Source of the DNA: JAHEFX01 sp964614585
GTDB taxonomy: Bacteria > Actinomycetota > Acidimicrobiia > Spongiisociales > JAENVV01
Direction of reading: 5' to 3'
Assembly (NCBI GenBank): GCA_964614585.1
Contig: CAZTLW010000020.1
Location: forward strand, 1-24,745
DNA length: 24,745 bases
Positions 23,512-24,745 of this stretch are shown in pieces. The first letter of the stretch is position 1, and each line of letters starts with the position of its first letter. The translations under genes were made by a program, and so were the position numbers. A model generated the notes under the pieces. It did no database searches. It was not told the origin of the DNA and saw only the letters and a program-made list of their open reading frames with translations.

Positions 23512-24069
23512 TCAGGCGCCCATTGCCTCCAGGTGGGCGATCACGGCCGGGAGGTGGACCGACATCGCATCGGCCCGCTCGGCGAGGCGGTACCAGTCGA
23601 TGGAGCCGTGGCAGGCGATGGCGAGGTGGGCGGCCTCCTCGCGGCTGGCGCGGGTGCCGTCGAGGGCACGCAGGGCCCGGTCCAACATGAGGTCGGTCGA
23701 CGAGACCACGGGCACGCCGACGTCCATGATCTCGAAGCGTTGGGGGGCCTTGAGCAGGTCACCGAGCGGGGCGTCGACGACGAACCGCAGCGTCGACCCG
23801 CCTCGGTGGTAGGTGAAGCCGCCGTGTTCGGCCTCGAGACCGGCGTCGGCGAAGCGCTGGCGGTCGGTGTGGCTCAGCGAGCCCAGCAACTCGATCGGGG
23901 CCCGCCGTGGCAACCCCGTGTGGATGAAGTGGGCCGCCGAGCCCGTCAAGACCAGCGGATGGGCCGAGAGGCGATTCGCCGCCGCGCCCGCCACCAGGTA
24001 GCGGGCGGGACGATCGGGTGCCTCGGCGATGGCCCGGCCCAGCAACTCCGCCACGGTCGTCGTGAACAT
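23512..24069 (-). CDS. Unrecognised protein, possibly nucleotidyltransferase-like
   Basis: 185 aa from ATG 24069 (MFTTTVAELLGRAI). ARYLVAGAAANRLSAHPLVLTGSAAHFIHTG resembles, in its second half (VLTGSAAHFIHTG), the GG/GS-helix turn of AbiEii/DUF6036-type nucleotidyltransferases, and STDLMLDRALRALDGTRASREEA resembles their C-terminal helices. However, the expected R-x-T-x-D-I-D is RRAPIELLG here, so the metal-binding Asp pair is missing. If the resemblance is real it is a non-catalytic relative. I cannot assign a function. Possible upstream extension to 24165 reads as low-complexity shadow. Divergent from the next gene. Confidence 0.6.
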   Translation of the reverse strand: MFTTTVAELLGRAIAEAPDRPARYLVAGAAANRLSAHPLVLTGSAAHFIHTGLPRRAPIELLGSLSHTDRQRFADAGLEAEHGGFTYHRGGSTLRFVVDAPLGDLLKAPQRFEIMDVGVPVVSSTDLMLDRALRALDGTRASREEAAHLAIACHGSIDWYRLAERADAMSVHLPAVIAHLEAMGA

Positions 24070-24164
24070 CGAACCGTTGACATCGGCATCGTCGGGACCG
24101 GCCTGAATCCGAACGTGGCGCCACCCCCACCGCCTCGCTTCCCAAGCGGGCGATGATGGGGCCA

Positions 24165-24745
24165 ATGGAGGCCGAGTTCCGCTTCGAGGGTGAGCAGCCG
24201 CCGCCGTCCCCCGGAGGTGGCGGCTCGAGGGGCTGGGTGGTGGCCGCCGCCGTCGCCCTCGTCGTTGGGCTCGGCGCCGTGGCCGTCACCGACTTCGCCC
24301 CGCCGCCCGAACCGGAACCCGAGCCGCTGGCCGTCGACGACGTGGAGGGGATCGACACCTGGCGGTGGCGACCCACCGATGGTCCGTCCGGAGAGGTGCT
24401 CGGCGGGCCGGGTGGGTTCGTGAGCGTCGCCGGCCTCGCCTCCACCGACGGCGTCGATTGGGCACCGATCGATCGTGCCGGCCGTCCGCTGCCTGCCGAG
24501 TTCGGGCCCTGGTGGGCGTCCGAGACGGACGGGGTCACCACCCTCACGGCGTCGACGGCCGACATCGACGTGACCGTCCCCGGGTCGGTGGCCGCCGTCT
24601 CGGTGATGGGGGGTCGGATGGTCGCCGTCGGCACCGACGGCGTCTGGAGCGGGTCGATCGTCGACGGGTCGCTCGGGCCGATCGAACCCTCATGGGAGGG
24701 GGAGCCAACGATTGCGGCCACCGTCGATCGATTCGTGGCCCTCGT
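24165..24745 (+). CDS. Membrane-anchored protein, partial (runs off the window)
   Basis: Open to the last base. The start is ATG 24165 (MEAEFRFEGEQ) or in-frame ATG 24153/24156 (MMGPMEAEF). A short cytoplasmic Pro/Gly-rich N-terminus is followed by one membrane helix WVVAAAVALVVGLGAVAV (about residues 24-41), a Pro/Glu spacer (PPPEPEPEPL), then an exported domain with beta-type segments (GFVSVAGLASTDGVDW, GRMVAVGTDGVWSG) that recall beta-propeller or sialidase-like blades in which W-G/D repeats recur. The family is not recognised; only about 193 residues are visible. Confidence 0.65.
   Translation, partial: MEAEFRFEGEQPPPSPGGGGSRGWVVAAAVALVVGLGAVAVTDFAPPPEPEPEPLAVDDVEGIDTWRWRPTDGPSGEVLGGPGGFVSVAGLASTDGVDWAPIDRAGRPLPAEFGPWWASETDGVTTLTASTADIDVTVPGSVAAVSVMGGRMVAVGTDGVWSGSIVDGSLGPIEPSWEGEPTIAATVDRFVAL

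Noticed and set aside
24077..24110. TTGACA at 24077-24082 as a -35 box for the right-end gene
   Set aside because: No acceptable -10 box at 16-18 bp spacing; chance match.

Overview
The window is 24.7 kb of very GC-rich, gene-dense bacterial DNA. Codon use, a SARP/AfsR-type regulator, DinB/DUF664 and DUF2254 proteins, PIN-domain toxins and many apparently leaderless genes point to an actinobacterium. Acidimicrobiia is my best guess, but this is inference: there is no rRNA or other marker gene. I saw no tRNA, rRNA, CRISPR array, transposase or phage gene.

Left part (1-10,041). A truncated secreted, modular calcium-binding surface protein (cadherin-like end, MopE-type metal motif, tandem DUF11/CARDB-like modules, RTX repeats) converges on a large SARP-NB-ARC-TPR regulator; their stop codons overlap in one CTAG. 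Upstream of the regulator lie a translationally coupled DinB/DUF664 gene and a multi-pass membrane protein. Next come a flavodoxin-like FMN reductase, a GNAT acetyltransferase, a small membrane protein and a DUF2254 membrane protein. Intergenic spaces here carry a family of C/G-tract palindromic repeats and a 31-bp tandem repeat.

Middle part (10,122-11,716). Two type II toxin-antitoxin modules lie head to head: RHH antitoxin plus PIN toxin on +, and Phd-type antitoxin plus PIN toxin on -, the latter with an acylphosphatase gene coupled by an ATGA overlap. A third module (AbrB antitoxin plus PIN toxin) lies at 21,868-22,546. Each has operator-like repeats at its promoter.

Galactoside locus (11,811-21,882). 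galK and a GH36-type alpha-galactosidase diverge from an 18-bp spacer. After a DUF559 gene and an unusual GT-B-like protein comes an operon of lipoprotein sugar-binding protein, two ABC permeases and galT. Together these would import an alpha-galactoside, release galactose, phosphorylate it and pass it to UDP. galE, an ABC ATPase and a dedicated regulator are not in the window. Both permeases carry large non-canonical additions, and a perfect 30-bp palindrome separates the binding-protein gene from the permeases.

Right end (22,663-24,745). deoD (purine nucleoside phosphorylase) converges on a gene for an unrecognised, possibly nucleotidyltransferase-like protein; a membrane-anchored protein gene runs off the edge. 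The most noteworthy items are the palindromic repeat family, the modified permease pair in the galactoside locus, and the operator architecture of the three toxin-antitoxin modules.
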